Assembly (NCBI RefSeq): GCF_001509485.1 | Contig: NZ_LLZI01000242.1 | Location: forward strand, 1-57,905 | Direction: 5' to 3' | Length of the DNA: 57,905 nucleotides | Source: Streptomyces sp. NRRL F-4489 | GTDB taxonomy: Bacteria > Actinomycetota > Actinomycetes > Streptomycetales > Streptomycetaceae | In this document: positions 34,182 to 43,337 of the stretch, piece by piece | Layout: every line of letters begins with the position of its first letter | Position numbering within the stretch: position 1 is the stretch's first letter | Made by a program: the position numbers and the translations under genes | The notes under the pieces: generated by a model | What the model was told of the DNA's origin: nothing | Seen by the model: only the letters and a program-made list of their open reading frames with translations | The model's database searches: none

Positions 34182-35792
34182 ATGACGCCCTCCCGCACCA
34201 CGCTGCGCGCCGCCATCGGCACCGTCTGCGCGACGGTGCTCGCCACGTCGGTCCTGACCGCCGCTCCGGCGGGCGCGGCGCCGCAGGCCCCCGCCCGCAC
34301 CGCGTCCGCCGCCCGCCCGTCCGCCGCCGGCACCCCCACCCTGCGGTTCACCGACATCACCGGCGACGGCGGCATCACCCTCAAGGCGAACGTCTTCACC
34401 CCGGCCGGCGCCGACGCCGCGCACCGGTACCCGCTCGTCGTCCTGCCCACCAGCTGGGCGATGCCGCAGATCGAATACCTCGCGCAGGCCCGGAAGCTGG
34501 CCGCCGACGGCTATGTCGTGGTCGGCTACAACTCGCGCGGCTTCTGGCAGTCCGGCGGGCAGATCGAGACCGCCGGACCGCAGGACGTACGGGACGCCTC
34601 CAAGGTGATCGACTGGGCGCTGGCCCACACCCCCGCCGATCCGCACAAGGTCGGGATGGCCGGGGTGTCGTACGGCGCCGGGATCAGCCTGCTGGCGGCC
34701 GGCGCGGACAAGCGGATCAAGGCGGTCGCAGCGCTCAGCGGCTGGGCCGACCTCATCGGCTCGATCTACAGCGGCCGCACCCCGCACCTCCAGGCCGCCG
34801 CGATGCTCGGCGGCGCGGGCGCGCTGACCGGGCGGCCCAGCCCCGAACTCCAGCAGGTCCTCAAGGACTTCCTCAGCGCCAACATGGCCAAGGAGCAGGA
34901 CATGATCGCCTGGGGCCGCAAGCGGTCCCCGGCCACCTACGTGGACCGGATCAACGCCAACGGCGCGGCGATCCTGCTCGGCAACGCCTGGGGCGACTCG
35001 CTCTTCCCGCCCGACCAGTACGCGGCGTTCTTCGAGAAGCTCAAGGGCCCCAAGCGGCTGGAGTTCCGCCCCGGCGACCACGCCACCGCCGAGGGCCTGG
35101 GCCTGCTCGGCCTGCCCAACGACACCTGGAACGACAGCAAGCGGTGGCTCGACCACTACCTCAAGGGCACCGACAACGGCATCGACAAGGAGCCGCCGGT
35201 CCTGCTGAAGTCCCGTTCCACCGGCGCCTACGAGGGCTACAAGAGCTGGCAGGACGTGCCGTCCGGGCACCACAGGATCGCGCTCGGCACCACCCAGCGG
35301 ATCCGGACCGGCACCGACTCCGGCGCCGATGGCGGGCTGATCTTCCTGTCCAGCATGCTGGACCAGTTCCTGCGGATGCCGCCGATGGCGTCGATACCGC
35401 TGCTGCCGCGCTCGGCCGCCGCCGTCTGGCAGTCCGACCCGTATGCGGGCGGCCAGCGGGTGCGCGGCACGACCCGGCTGCACACCACGGTGACGCCGAC
35501 CGCCGCCGATGGCACCCTCATCGCCTACCTCTACGACGAGGGCCCGCTGGGCCTGGGCAAGCTCGTCACGCACGCCCCGCTCACCTTCCACGGCAAGACC
35601 CCGGGCCAACCGTTCGGCCTGGACCTCGACCTCGCCGCCACCGCCTACGACGTGCCGGCCGGGCACCGCCTCACGCTGGTCGTGGACACCGCCGACCCGC
35701 TCTACATCGCGCAGAACCCGTCCGGCGCCCGGCTGACCTTCTCCTCCCCGGCGAACGACCCGTCGTATGTGTCGGTGCCGGTGCGCGACTGA
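34182..35792 (+). CDS. Secreted CocE/NonD-family hydrolase
   Basis: 536 aa. A Sec signal peptide (TTLRAAIGTVCATVLATSVL, cleavage near AGAAPQ) precedes an alpha/beta hydrolase domain with nucleophile S163 in GMAGVSYGAGIS and a probable His in FRPGDHATAEG. The C-terminal ~170 residues are beta-rich like the jelly-roll domain of Xaa-Pro dipeptidyl-peptidase/cocaine-esterase proteins (AYLYDEGPLG, PAGHRLTLVVDTADPLY). It likely cleaves esters or proline peptides outside the cell. The start is the ATG at 34182 with GGAG upstream. Confidence 0.9.
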   Translation: MTPSRTTLRAAIGTVCATVLATSVLTAAPAGAAPQAPARTASAARPSAAGTPTLRFTDITGDGGITLKANVFTPAGADAAHRYPLVVLPTSWAMPQIEYLAQARKLAADGYVVVGYNSRGFWQSGGQIETAGPQDVRDASKVIDWALAHTPADPHKVGMAGVSYGAGISLLAAGADKRIKAVAALSGWADLIGSIYSGRTPHLQAAAMLGGAGALTGRPSPELQQVLKDFLSANMAKEQDMIAWGRKRSPATYVDRINANGAAILLGNAWGDSLFPPDQYAAFFEKLKGPKRLEFRPGDHATAEGLGLLGLPNDTWNDSKRWLDHYLKGTDNGIDKEPPVLLKSRSTGAYEGYKSWQDVPSGHHRIALGTTQRIRTGTDSGADGGLIFLSSMLDQFLRMPPMASIPLLPRSAAAVWQSDPYAGGQRVRGTTRLHTTVTPTAADGTLIAYLYDEGPLGLGKLVTHAPLTFHGKTPGQPFGLDLDLAATAYDVPAGHRLTLVVDTADPLYIAQNPSGARLTFSSPANDPSYVSVPVRD

Positions 35793-35893
35793 ACCGCCCG
35801 AGGTCTTGGGTGGCGTACGGCCGGGCCTACGCCCCCGGGCGTACGCCCCGCGCCCGACGCGGCGGCCCGGGGGCGGCCGTTACGCTCCGGATC

Positions 35894-36349
35894 ATGAGCC
35901 CTTTCCCCCCGGCCCGCGATGCCGGACTCCGCAAACGGGACGCGCTGCGGCGGCTGGAGGCGGACGAGGACGCCTGGGTCTCGTCCGTCTCCGACGACGG
36001 GACGCCCGCCCTGGTGCCGCTCTCCTTCGTCTGGTACGGCGAGCGCCTGCTCATGGCCACCAAGCGCCGGAACCCGACCGCCCGCAATCTCGCGGCGCGC
36101 CCGGAGAGCCGGGTGGCGCTGGGCACCACCCGGGACGTGGTCCTCGCCCACTGCACCACCGAGGTGCTGGCCTGCGACACCCTGCCGCGGGACGCCGCGG
36201 ACGCCTTCGCCGCCAAGCTCGGCTGGGATCCGTACGGCCGGGCCACCTGGGTCTACCTCCGCTTCACCCCGCGGCGGCTGCTGGTCTGGCGCGAGGCGAA
36301 CGAGCTGCCCGGCCGCGAGCTGATGCGGGACGGCAGCTGGATCGTCTGA
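35894..36349 (+). CDS. PPOX-class (split-barrel) F420/FMN-dependent protein
   Basis: 151 aa, a single pyridoxamine-phosphate-oxidase-like split barrel: DAWVSSVSDDGTPALVPLSFVWYGERLLMATKR, then NLAARPESRVALGTTRDVVL, and a C-terminal strand RLLVWREANELPGRELMRDG. This matches small actinobacterial F420-dependent reductases annotated in pyridoxamine-oxidase families. Substrate unknown. It stands alone after the esterase gene; the start is the ATG at 35894. Confidence 0.87.
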   Translation: MSPFPPARDAGLRKRDALRRLEADEDAWVSSVSDDGTPALVPLSFVWYGERLLMATKRRNPTARNLAARPESRVALGTTRDVVLAHCTTEVLACDTLPRDAADAFAAKLGWDPYGRATWVYLRFTPRRLLVWREANELPGRELMRDGSWIV

Positions 36350-36374
36350 CGCCGACGCGTCCGGAGCCGGCCGG

Positions 36375-37238
36375 TCAGCCGTGCGCCCGGTGGTCGTCGG
36401 CGCGCAGGGTGGCCGGCTGCGGCGCGGCCACCTCGCCGGTCTCCACCTTCGGGCTGCGCCGCTGCCGCCGGGCGGCCCAGGTCGCCAGCCACGACAGCAG
36501 CATGCACATCCCGATGTAGACCGGCGAGATGACCAGGACGACGGGGATGAACGGCAGGTCGTAGTCGAGGTTGGAGGCGATCAGCTTGCCGGCGTGCAGG
36601 AACTCCTCGTAGGTGATCAGGAAGCCCAGCGAGGTGTCCTTCAGGGCCACCACCAGCTGGGAGATGATCGCCGGGAGCATCGCCCGGACCGCCTGCGGCA
36701 CCAGTACGTGCACCATCACCTGCGTCTTGCGCATGCCCAGCGCGTACGCGGCCTCGCCCTGGCCGCGCTCGATGGAGTTCACACCGGAGCGGAAGACCTC
36801 CGCCAGCACCGAGCCGTTGTACAGCGTCAGCCCGCTGACCAGCGCGGTCAGCGGCTCGGCGCGCAGCGCCACGTAGATGAAGAAGATCATCACCAGTACG
36901 GGCATGGCCCGGAAGAACTCCACCAGCAGCGTGCACGACCAGCGCAGCACCCGGTGCGCGGAGAGCCGCCCGGCGGCCAGCACCGCGCCCAGCGCCAGCG
37001 CCAGCACCGCCGCCAGCCCGAACGCCCGCAGGGTGTTGGCCAGTCCGGTGAGCAGCAGGTCCTGGATGCCCTGGTAGAGGAACGGCGTCCACTTGGCCGC
37101 GGTGAACTGGCCGGTGCGGAAGAGCAGCACCAGCGCCCAGCCGACCAGGGCCAGCAGCACCAGCGTCCCGGCGAGCCCGAACCAGCGGTGCCGGCGCCGG
37201 GCCCGCGGCCCCGGCACGTCGTAGAGGACGGCGCTCAC
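36375..37238 (-). CDS. gluD: Glutamate-type ABC transporter permease (GluD)
   Basis: A polar-amino-acid ABC permease of the HisM/GlnP family, 287 aa with about five membrane segments. The EAA loop reads QGEAAYALGMRKTQVMVHVLVPQAVRAMLP. The GTG at 37238 overlaps the GluC stop as GTGA. It is last of four genes in the order ATPase, binding protein, permease, permease, the layout of the actinobacterial gluABCD system. Confidence 0.92.
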   Translation of the reverse strand: MSAVLYDVPGPRARRRHRWFGLAGTLVLLALVGWALVLLFRTGQFTAAKWTPFLYQGIQDLLLTGLANTLRAFGLAAVLALALGAVLAAGRLSAHRVLRWSCTLLVEFFRAMPVLVMIFFIYVALRAEPLTALVSGLTLYNGSVLAEVFRSGVNSIERGQGEAAYALGMRKTQVMVHVLVPQAVRAMLPAIISQLVVALKDTSLGFLITYEEFLHAGKLIASNLDYDLPFIPVVLVISPVYIGMCMLLSWLATWAARRQRRSPKVETGEVAAPQPATLRADDHRAHG

Positions 37239-37879
37239 CGGGCGACTCCGTAGTGCTTCTCCAGCGCGTTGAAGAGCGCGCTGAGGCTGAGGGTGACGAG
37301 GAGGTAGCCGGCCGCGATCCACACGAACGACCAGATGATGCTGTAGCCCAGCTCGTTGAGGGGTTTGTAGACGCCGAGGAGTTCGGTGACGCTGAACGAG
37401 CCGGCGATCGCGGAGTTCTTGGCGAGCGCGATCAGGGTCGAGCCGAGCGGCGGGATGACCGCGCGGAACGCCTGCGGCAGCACCACCAGGCCGAGCGTCT
37501 GCCGGAAGGTCATGCCCAGGCTGCGGGCCGCCTCGCCCTGCCCGGCGGGTACCGTGCCGATACCGGCCCGTACCGCCTCGCAGATGAACGCGGAGGTGTA
37601 GCAGCCCAGCGCCAGCACGGCGAAGAGGGTGAACGGCAGCACCACGCCGAAGCGCGGCAGGCCCAGCAGCACCGCGAAGAACAGCAGGGTCAGCGGGGTG
37701 TTGCGCAGCACCGTGACCCACGCCGTGCCGAAGGCCCGCAGCGGGCGGACCGGCGCGACCCGGAAGGCCGCCATCAGGAAGCCGAGGGCGAGCGCCAGCA
37801 GGCCGGCGTAGACGGTCAGTTCGACGGTGCCCAGCAGGCCGTCGCCGTAGCGGGCGAGGTTGTCGAGGAGGACGTTCAT
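37235..37879 (-). CDS. gluC: Glutamate-type ABC transporter permease (GluC)
   Basis: 214 aa, about five membrane segments. The EAA loop is QGEAARSLGMTFRQTLGLVVLPQAFRAVIP. It starts 16 bp after the binding-protein stop and is coupled to GluD by a GTGA overlap. Together the permeases form the membrane channel for glutamate or a related polar amino acid. Confidence 0.92.
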   Translation of the reverse strand: MNVLLDNLARYGDGLLGTVELTVYAGLLALALGFLMAAFRVAPVRPLRAFGTAWVTVLRNTPLTLLFFAVLLGLPRFGVVLPFTLFAVLALGCYTSAFICEAVRAGIGTVPAGQGEAARSLGMTFRQTLGLVVLPQAFRAVIPPLGSTLIALAKNSAIAGSFSVTELLGVYKPLNELGYSIIWSFVWIAAGYLLVTLSLSALFNALEKHYGVAR

Positions 37880-37895
37880 CGGGCGGTTCCTTGGC

Positions 37896-38834
37896 TCATC
37901 GGGGCGCCGGATAGCGGTCGATCGGGGGCGGCGCGGGCGCCGGGACCCCGGACAGGCCGAGCGTGGCCCGGTACGCCTGCCGCCAGGTGCCGTTCCGCTC
38001 GGCGGCGGCGAGCGCGTCGTCCAGCGCGAACCGCAGCGCGCTGTCGCCGCGCCGCACCCCGATGCCGTACGGCTCCTTCGAGAACGGGCGGCCGGTGAGC
38101 TTGAGGTCGCGCGGCGCCTTGGCCGCGTAGCCGAGCAGGATCGCGTCGTCGGTGGTGACCGCGTCGACCTGGTAGGTGAGGAGGTTGTCCACGCACACCG
38201 AGTAGGTGTCGTAGGCGACCAGGACGGCCCGGGGGTAGTCGGCGCGGATGCGCTGGTAGGGGGTGGAGCCGGCGGCCGAGCAGACGCGTTTGCCGGCCAG
38301 GTCCGCGGGGCCGTGGATGCCGTTCTCGTCCCGGCGGACCAGTAGCGACTGGCCGGCCAGGTAGTACGGGCCGGCGAAGCCGACCTGCTGCTTGCGCTTG
38401 GCGTTGATGGTGTACGTGCCGACGTAGAGGTCGATCTGGCCGTTCTGGAGGGCGGTCTCGCGGTTGGCGGAGGCGATGGTGCGGAAGTCGACGGCGCGGA
38501 CCGGGAAGCCGAGCGCGGCGGCCATCATCTTGGCGATCTCGATGTCGAAGCCGCTGTAGGTGCCGCTGGCCGGGTCCCGTTCGCCGAGGTAGGGCTGGTC
38601 CTCCTTGACGCCGATGACGAGCCGGCCGCGGCGTTCGGCGGCCGTCCAGGTCGGGGAGGCGGGCAGCCGGAAGCCGCGGGCCACCCGGTAGTGGGGCAGG
38701 TCGCCGGCGCGCGGGCCCTTGGCGGGCGGGCTGCCGGGCCGGCCGCAGCCCGCCGCGGCCGGGACGAGGAGGGCGAGCAGCAGGGCGGCCAGGAGGAGCG
38801 GGCGGCAGGGCTGCGGGGCGGGAGGGTGCGGCAT
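37896..38834 (-). CDS. gluB: Glutamate-type ABC transporter binding lipoprotein (GluB)
   Basis: 312 aa, with a lipoprotein signal ending VPAAAGC, so C30 is the lipidated residue. The periplasmic-binding-protein type II fold shows GRLVIGVKEDQPYLGERD, GFDIEIAKMMA, QIDLYVGTYTIN and the ligand-binding segment GKRVCSAAGSTPYQRI. It begins 13 bp after the ATPase stop. The ligand is likely glutamate or glutamine, inferred from family and context. Confidence 0.92.
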   Translation of the reverse strand: MPHPPAPQPCRPLLLAALLLALLVPAAAGCGRPGSPPAKGPRAGDLPHYRVARGFRLPASPTWTAAERRGRLVIGVKEDQPYLGERDPASGTYSGFDIEIAKMMAAALGFPVRAVDFRTIASANRETALQNGQIDLYVGTYTINAKRKQQVGFAGPYYLAGQSLLVRRDENGIHGPADLAGKRVCSAAGSTPYQRIRADYPRAVLVAYDTYSVCVDNLLTYQVDAVTTDDAILLGYAAKAPRDLKLTGRPFSKEPYGIGVRRGDSALRFALDDALAAAERNGTWRQAYRATLGLSGVPAPAPPPIDRYPAPR

Positions 38835-38847
38835 CGCGGCGGCCCGT

Positions 38848-39591
38848 TCAGTGCTTGAGGATCTTGGCGAGGAAGTCCCGGGCGCGGTCGCTGCGCGGGG
38901 CGGCGAAGAACTCCTCGGGCGGCCGGTCCTCGATGATCTTGCCGTCGGCCATGAAGACCACGCGGTGCGCGGCGGAGCGGGCGAACCCCATCTCGTGGGT
39001 GACCACGACCATCGTCATGCCCTCCCGGGCGAGCTGCCGCATCACCTCCAGCACCTCGTTGATCATCTCGGGGTCGAGGGCCGAGGTGGGCTCGTCGAAG
39101 AGCAGCGCCTTGGGGTCCATGGCCAGCGCCCGGGCGATGGCGACGCGCTGCTGCTGGCCGCCGGAGAGCTGCGCCGGGTACTTCTCCGCCTGGGCGGCGA
39201 GGCCGACCCGGTCGAGGAGTTCGCGGGCCCGCCGCTCGGCGTCCTCCTTGCGCTTCCGGCGGACCTTGACCGGCGCCAGGGTGAGGTTGTCGAGCACGGT
39301 CCGGTGCGCGAAGAGGTTGAACGACTGGAAGACCATGCCGACGTCGGCGCGGACCCGGGCCAGCGCCCGGCCCTCCTCGGGCAGCGGGACGCCGTCCAGC
39401 GTAATGGTGCCGGACTCGATGGTCTCCAGGCGGTTGATGGTGCGGCACAGGGTCGACTTGCCGGACCCGGAGGGCCCGATGACCACCACCACCTCGCCGC
39501 GGCCGACGCCGAGGTCGATGTCCTTCAGGACGTGCAGCGTCCCGTAGTGCTTGTTGACCCCGCGCAGCTCGATCAGCGCGTCACCGGCCAT
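38848..39591 (-). CDS. gluA: Glutamate-type ABC transporter ATPase (GluA)
   Basis: A polar-amino-acid ABC ATPase, 247 aa: Walker A GPSGSGKST, Q-loop VFQSFNLF, signature LSGGQQQRVAIAR, Walker B ALLFDEPTSALDPE, switch His THEMGF. I chose the ATG at 39591, ten bases after AGGGGA; an ATG at 39612 would add seven residues. It heads the four-gene importer operon. Confidence 0.95.
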   Translation of the reverse strand: MAGDALIELRGVNKHYGTLHVLKDIDLGVGRGEVVVVIGPSGSGKSTLCRTINRLETIESGTITLDGVPLPEEGRALARVRADVGMVFQSFNLFAHRTVLDNLTLAPVKVRRKRKEDAERRARELLDRVGLAAQAEKYPAQLSGGQQQRVAIARALAMDPKALLFDEPTSALDPEMINEVLEVMRQLAREGMTMVVVTHEMGFARSAAHRVVFMADGKIIEDRPPEEFFAAPRSDRARDFLAKILKH

Positions 39592-39701
39592 GGGCGGCCC
39601 GTCCCCTCTCATCCGTACGGCGGAGAGATTCGCAACTTACCCGTACGAATGGGGCACTTCGCCGGTGACACGCGCGGGGCGGGCGGAACGCCGCGGGCGG
39701 T

Positions 39702-40142
39702 TCAGCCCTCGGCGACCTCGGCGTAGACCTGGCACAGCTCGGGGGCGCCCTCGTCGGCCCACTCGTGGCCGGCCGCGACCACGTCGATCTCCCGGCCGGA
39801 GTCCAGCCGCACCACCGGGCGGCCGTCCGGGCGGACCTGCCAGACCGCGCCGCGCACCGTGCGGACCACGACCGTGCCGAGGTAGAGACCGGCGTCGTTG
39901 CCGAGCCAGGGCAGCACCTCGGGGTCGTCCCGCCACACCGGCTGGAGCTGGTCCAGCGCCTCCAACGACCGCTGGGAGTCGTCGAGTTCGACCCCGGCGG
40001 CGGCCGCCTGGTCGCGCAGCAGCCCGCACTCCGAGAACAGCTCGACGACGCTGCCGGGATCGGCCCGCACCGACTCGGCGAGCGGTACCGGACCGGCCGC
40101 GTCCGTACGCCTGCGCCACTTGTCCAGGAAAGACAGGTTCAT
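39702..40142 (-). CDS. Conserved small protein of unknown function (DUF6278-like)
   Basis: 146 aa, soluble, acidic, with no signal or membrane segment. The C-terminal half (WLGNDAGLYLGTVVVRTVRG, RPVVRLDSGREIDVVAAGHEW) is strongly patterned, as in a family I recall as DUF6278 from Streptomyces; the name is from memory and uncertain. Function unknown. It lies between the exonuclease III gene and the glutamate importer on the same strand. Confidence 0.75.
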   Translation of the reverse strand: MNLSFLDKWRRRTDAAGPVPLAESVRADPGSVVELFSECGLLRDQAAAAGVELDDSQRSLEALDQLQPVWRDDPEVLPWLGNDAGLYLGTVVVRTVRGAVWQVRPDGRPVVRLDSGREIDVVAAGHEWADEGAPELCQVYAEVAEG

Positions 40143-40221
40143 GGTGCGAGGGTCCCACTCGCCCCCGCGCCGGGGCCACAGGCGCGCGGCACCTGTCCGG
40201 TCCGGCGGCGCGCGCCGGGGC

Positions 40222-41001
40222 TCAGACGTCGAGGTCCACGACCACGGGGGCGTGGTCGGAGGCGCCCTTGCCCTTGCGCTCCTCGCGGTCGACGTAGGCG
40301 TCGGCGACGGACTTGGCGAACGGGGCGTTGCCGTAGACGAGGTCGATGCGCATCCCGCGGTTCTTGGGGAAGCAGAGCTGGCGGTAGTCCCAGTAGGTGT
40401 AGGGCCGGTCGTACTTCAGCGGGCGGGGCACGACGTCGGAGAGGCCGGCCTCGCGCAGGGCGCCCAGGGCGGCGCGCTCGGCCGGGGTGACGTGGGTCAG
40501 GCCCTCGAAGACGGCCGGGTCCCAGACGTCCTCGTCGGTGGGCGCGACGTTGAAGTCGCCGAGGACGGCGAACGGGCGGCCGGCCGCCGCGTCCTCGGCG
40601 ACCGCCGTCCGCAGCGCCCGGAACCAGTCGAGCTTGTAGGCGTAGTGCGCGTGGTCGACCTCGCGGCCGTTGGGGACGTAGACCGACCAGACGCGGGCCG
40701 GGCCGCAGGTCGCCGAGACCGCGCGGGGCTCCTGGACGCCGTCGTAGGCCGGGCCGCCGGGCAGACCCCTGACCACGTCCGCGAGGCCGACGCGGGAGAC
40801 CACGGCGACGCCGTTCCACCTGCCGTCGGCGTTGACGGCGGCTTCGTAGCCCAGCTCGCGGAGCTGGTCGTAGGGGAACTGCTCGTCGGAGCACTTGGTC
40901 TCCTGGACGCACAGCACGTCCGTACCGGACTTCTCCAGCCAGGCCAGCAGCCGGGGGAGGCGGGCGGTGATCGAATTGACGTTCCAGGTGGCGATGCGCA
41001 T
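40222..41001 (-). CDS. xth: Exodeoxyribonuclease III / AP endonuclease
   Basis: 259 aa, EEP-fold Mg2+ nuclease. Seen: ATWNVNSITAR, QETKCSDEQFP (metal Glu), YVPNGREV, LGDFNVAPTDEDVWD (catalytic Asp/Asn), and the C-terminal GASDHAPVVVDLDV with Asp-His. These match XthA, which incises abasic sites and degrades 3' ends in base-excision repair. The ATG at 41001 gives the normal length. Confidence 0.96.
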   Translation of the reverse strand: MRIATWNVNSITARLPRLLAWLEKSGTDVLCVQETKCSDEQFPYDQLRELGYEAAVNADGRWNGVAVVSRVGLADVVRGLPGGPAYDGVQEPRAVSATCGPARVWSVYVPNGREVDHAHYAYKLDWFRALRTAVAEDAAAGRPFAVLGDFNVAPTDEDVWDPAVFEGLTHVTPAERAALGALREAGLSDVVPRPLKYDRPYTYWDYRQLCFPKNRGMRIDLVYGNAPFAKSVADAYVDREERKGKGASDHAPVVVDLDV

Positions 41002-41031
41002 GTCCGTAAACCTACAGCGGACCGCTGACAG

Positions 41032-41673
41032 TCAGCCCACCTCCGTCCGGGCGCCCGGGGAGAGCCGGCCGTGGTCGGTGCCGCCGAGCTTGTCGATCAT
41101 GGAGTCGTAGACCGGGCGGGCGTGGTCGGCCAGCAGGCTGTCGTGGATGTCCACGGCCCGGCGCGGGGCGACCGCGCGGACGTAGTCGATGATCTCGGCG
41201 ATCTTGTTCCACGGCGCGTGGACGGGCAGGAGGAGGGTGTCGACCGTACGGCCCTCCGGGACGGTCAGGGCGTCCCCGGGGTGGAAGACCGCGCCGCCGT
41301 CCAGCAGGAAGCCGACGTTGGTGATCCGCGGGATGTCCGGGTGGATCACCGCGTGCAGCTGGCCGTGCACCTCCACCTCGAAGCCGGCCGCGGTGAAGGT
41401 GTCGCCCTCGCCGACGGTGTGCACCCGGCCGGGGAAGGCCGCCGAGAGCTGGTCCGCGACGGCGGCCAGGGTCCAGATCTCGGCCCCGGGGCTCGCCTCC
41501 ATACCGCGGCGCAGGCGGCCCTCGTCGAAGTGGTCCAGATGCTCGTGCGTCACCAGGATCGCGTCGGCGCCGACGGCGGCGTCCTCCTCGCTGAACGCCC
41601 CGGGATCGATGACCAGCGTCCGCCCGTCCTTCTCGATCCGGACGCAGGCGTGGGTCTTCTTGGTGAGTTCCAT
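41032..41673 (-). CDS. MBL-fold metallohydrolase
   Basis: 213 aa, with the metallo-beta-lactamase motif THEHLDHFDE for the dinuclear site and further ligands in VFHPGDAL and PVHAPW. The overall layout (MELTKKTHACVRIEKDGRTLVIDPG) resembles the UlaG/YtnP-like L-ascorbate-6-P lactonase and DUF-type hydrolases. The substrate is unknown. The ATG at 41673 has only a weak ribosome site; the xth gene starts 30 bp downstream. Confidence 0.88.
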   Translation of the reverse strand: MELTKKTHACVRIEKDGRTLVIDPGAFSEEDAAVGADAILVTHEHLDHFDEGRLRRGMEASPGAEIWTLAAVADQLSAAFPGRVHTVGEGDTFTAAGFEVEVHGQLHAVIHPDIPRITNVGFLLDGGAVFHPGDALTVPEGRTVDTLLLPVHAPWNKIAEIIDYVRAVAPRRAVDIHDSLLADHARPVYDSMIDKLGGTDHGRLSPGARTEVG

Positions 41674-41735
41674 GGGGCCATCTTGCCGCGCGGGGCGGCG
41701 GGGCGGGCGGGCCTGTGGACAACCTCCGCGCGCCG

Positions 41736-43022
41736 TCACACCTCCGGGCTGGTCTCCTCCTGGATGACCTTCTGGGCCACCGCGAACGCGGTGTTGGCGG
41801 CCGGGACGCCGCAGTACACGGCGGTGTGCAGCAGGACTTCCTTGATCTCCGCGGGGGTGAGGCCGTTGCGGAGCGCGGCGCGGGTGTGCAGCACCAGCTC
41901 CTCGCGGTGGCCGCGGGCGACCAGCGCGGTCAGCGTGATGATGCTGCGGGTGCGGCGGTCCAGGCCGGGCCGGGTCCAGGTCTCGCCCCAGGCGTAGCGG
42001 GTGATGAAGTCGTGGAAGTCGGCCGTGAAGTCGTCGGTGGCGGCCTCGACGCGGTCCACGTGGGCGTCGCCCAGGACCTCGCGGCGCAGCTTGACGCCCT
42101 GCTCGTACGTGGCGCCGCGGACCTGCGCGGGCTGCGCCAGGCCGGACTCGATGGCGGCCGGGGCGTGGGTCGGCATCGGGGGCGCGATCTGCGGTTTGGG
42201 GGCGGCCGCGCCGATCGCCGGGGTGCCGGGGCCCGGCTTGTCGTCCCAGGCGGTGGAGAAGTGCCGGATCAGCAGCTCGGTGACGGCCGCCGGCTGCTCC
42301 ACCGGGGCCAGGTGCGAGGTGCCCGGTATGAGCGCCAGACCGGCGTCGGGTATGCCGGCGACCAGGGCGCGGGCGTCGGTGGTGGGGGTGACCTGGTCCT
42401 CGGACCCGGCGACGACCAGGGTGGGCGTGCCCACCCGGCCGAGCGAGGACCGCACGTCGTAGGCGGCCAGCGCCTCGCAGGCGGCGATGTAGCAGCCGGG
42501 GTCGGTGGTCCGCACCATCTGGACGGCCCATTCGACGATGGCGGTCTGGGCACCGGCGAAACCGGGGGTGAACCAGTGCTCGGGCGCGGTGCGCGCGATC
42601 GGGTCGAGTCCGTTGGTGCGGATCACCACCCCGCGCTGGCGCCAGGCGTCGGCGGTGCCGTAGCGCGGGGAGGACGAGACCAGGGCGAGGGAGGTGACGC
42701 GGTACGGGCGGGTCAGCGCCAGCTGGGTGCCGATGGCGCCGCCGAGGTCACAGCCGGCGTAGCCGAAGCGCTCCACGCCCAGCGCGTCGAGGGTGGCGAC
42801 CAGCCGGTCGGCGAGTTCGGCGACGGAGCTGGCGGCGTGCGCGGGCGATCCGCCGTGGCCGGGCAGGTCGAAGCGGATGACGCGCCACTGGCGGGTCAGC
42901 TCGGGGATCTGCCGGTCCCACATGTGCCAGGTTGTACCAAGTGCGGCACCCAAAACGAGGGCTGGGGCGTCGTCCGGCCCGTCAACGCGGTACTGCAGGG
43001 TGTGCATCGGTGTCTCACTCAC
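41736..43022 (-). CDS. pcaL: PcaD-PcaC fusion: 3-oxoadipate enol-lactonase-like / 4-carboxymuconolactone decarboxylase
   Basis: 428 aa in two parts. Residues about 8-270 are an alpha/beta hydrolase like PcaD, and residues about 300-428 are a CMD domain (GETWTRPGLDRRTRSIITLTAL, HTRAALRNGLTPAEIKEVLLH). The fusion is the known actinobacterial PcaL of the beta-ketoadipate pathway. The nucleophile elbow reads YAGCDLGG, with Asp D92 (codon 42747-42749) where PcaD has Ser; the acid (GSEDQVTP) and His (GTSHLAPVEQ) are present. No other pca genes are adjacent. The start is the GTG at 43022 or the ATG at 43007. Confidence 0.88.
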   Translation of the reverse strand: MSETPMHTLQYRVDGPDDAPALVLGAALGTTWHMWDRQIPELTRQWRVIRFDLPGHGGSPAHAASSVAELADRLVATLDALGVERFGYAGCDLGGAIGTQLALTRPYRVTSLALVSSSPRYGTADAWRQRGVVIRTNGLDPIARTAPEHWFTPGFAGAQTAIVEWAVQMVRTTDPGCYIAACEALAAYDVRSSLGRVGTPTLVVAGSEDQVTPTTDARALVAGIPDAGLALIPGTSHLAPVEQPAAVTELLIRHFSTAWDDKPGPGTPAIGAAAPKPQIAPPMPTHAPAAIESGLAQPAQVRGATYEQGVKLRREVLGDAHVDRVEAATDDFTADFHDFITRYAWGETWTRPGLDRRTRSIITLTALVARGHREELVLHTRAALRNGLTPAEIKEVLLHTAVYCGVPAANTAFAVAQKVIQEETSPEV

Positions 43023-43337
43023 GCCCTGCACGCTCTCACATCGCACAAATTCTCACGCGCTTGGGTGGGAACCCCGCGCAAACCGTCCCACGTTGTGACG
43101 GCTTGGCGAAGATCCTCCGTATACGGCTTGACGTGCGGCCTCTTGGGGGTGTCCTCGGCGGCTCGGAGGAGCGCCCCGGAGAGCCGCCGGACACGCCCGA
43201 CCGCTGGAGTGAAGTTGCCGGACGCCCGCGTGAGAAAAGGGCGGCTCCGCGAGATCTCTGCATGTAGCGCACGCCGCGCGCGCTCACCCCGCCGCGCACC
43301 CGGTGCGGCGAAATGCAGGATCAAGGAGGACCTCACC
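43023..43337. promoter_or_regulatory. Divergent region between pcaL and the GH85 gene
   Basis: 315 bp, no credible gene. A perfect 10-bp palindrome CCGTATACGG is at 43117-43126. A 9-bp inverted repeat, CGGCGGCTC (43156-43164) / GAGCCGCCG (43181-43189), encloses a 16-base loop. A strong AAGGAGG (43323-43329) precedes the GH85 start by eight bases. Confidence 0.5.

Noticed and set aside
36375..37879. Single fused permease of the glutamate importer
   Set aside because: Two separate permease genes are clear, each with its own EAA loop, joined by a GTGA overlap.
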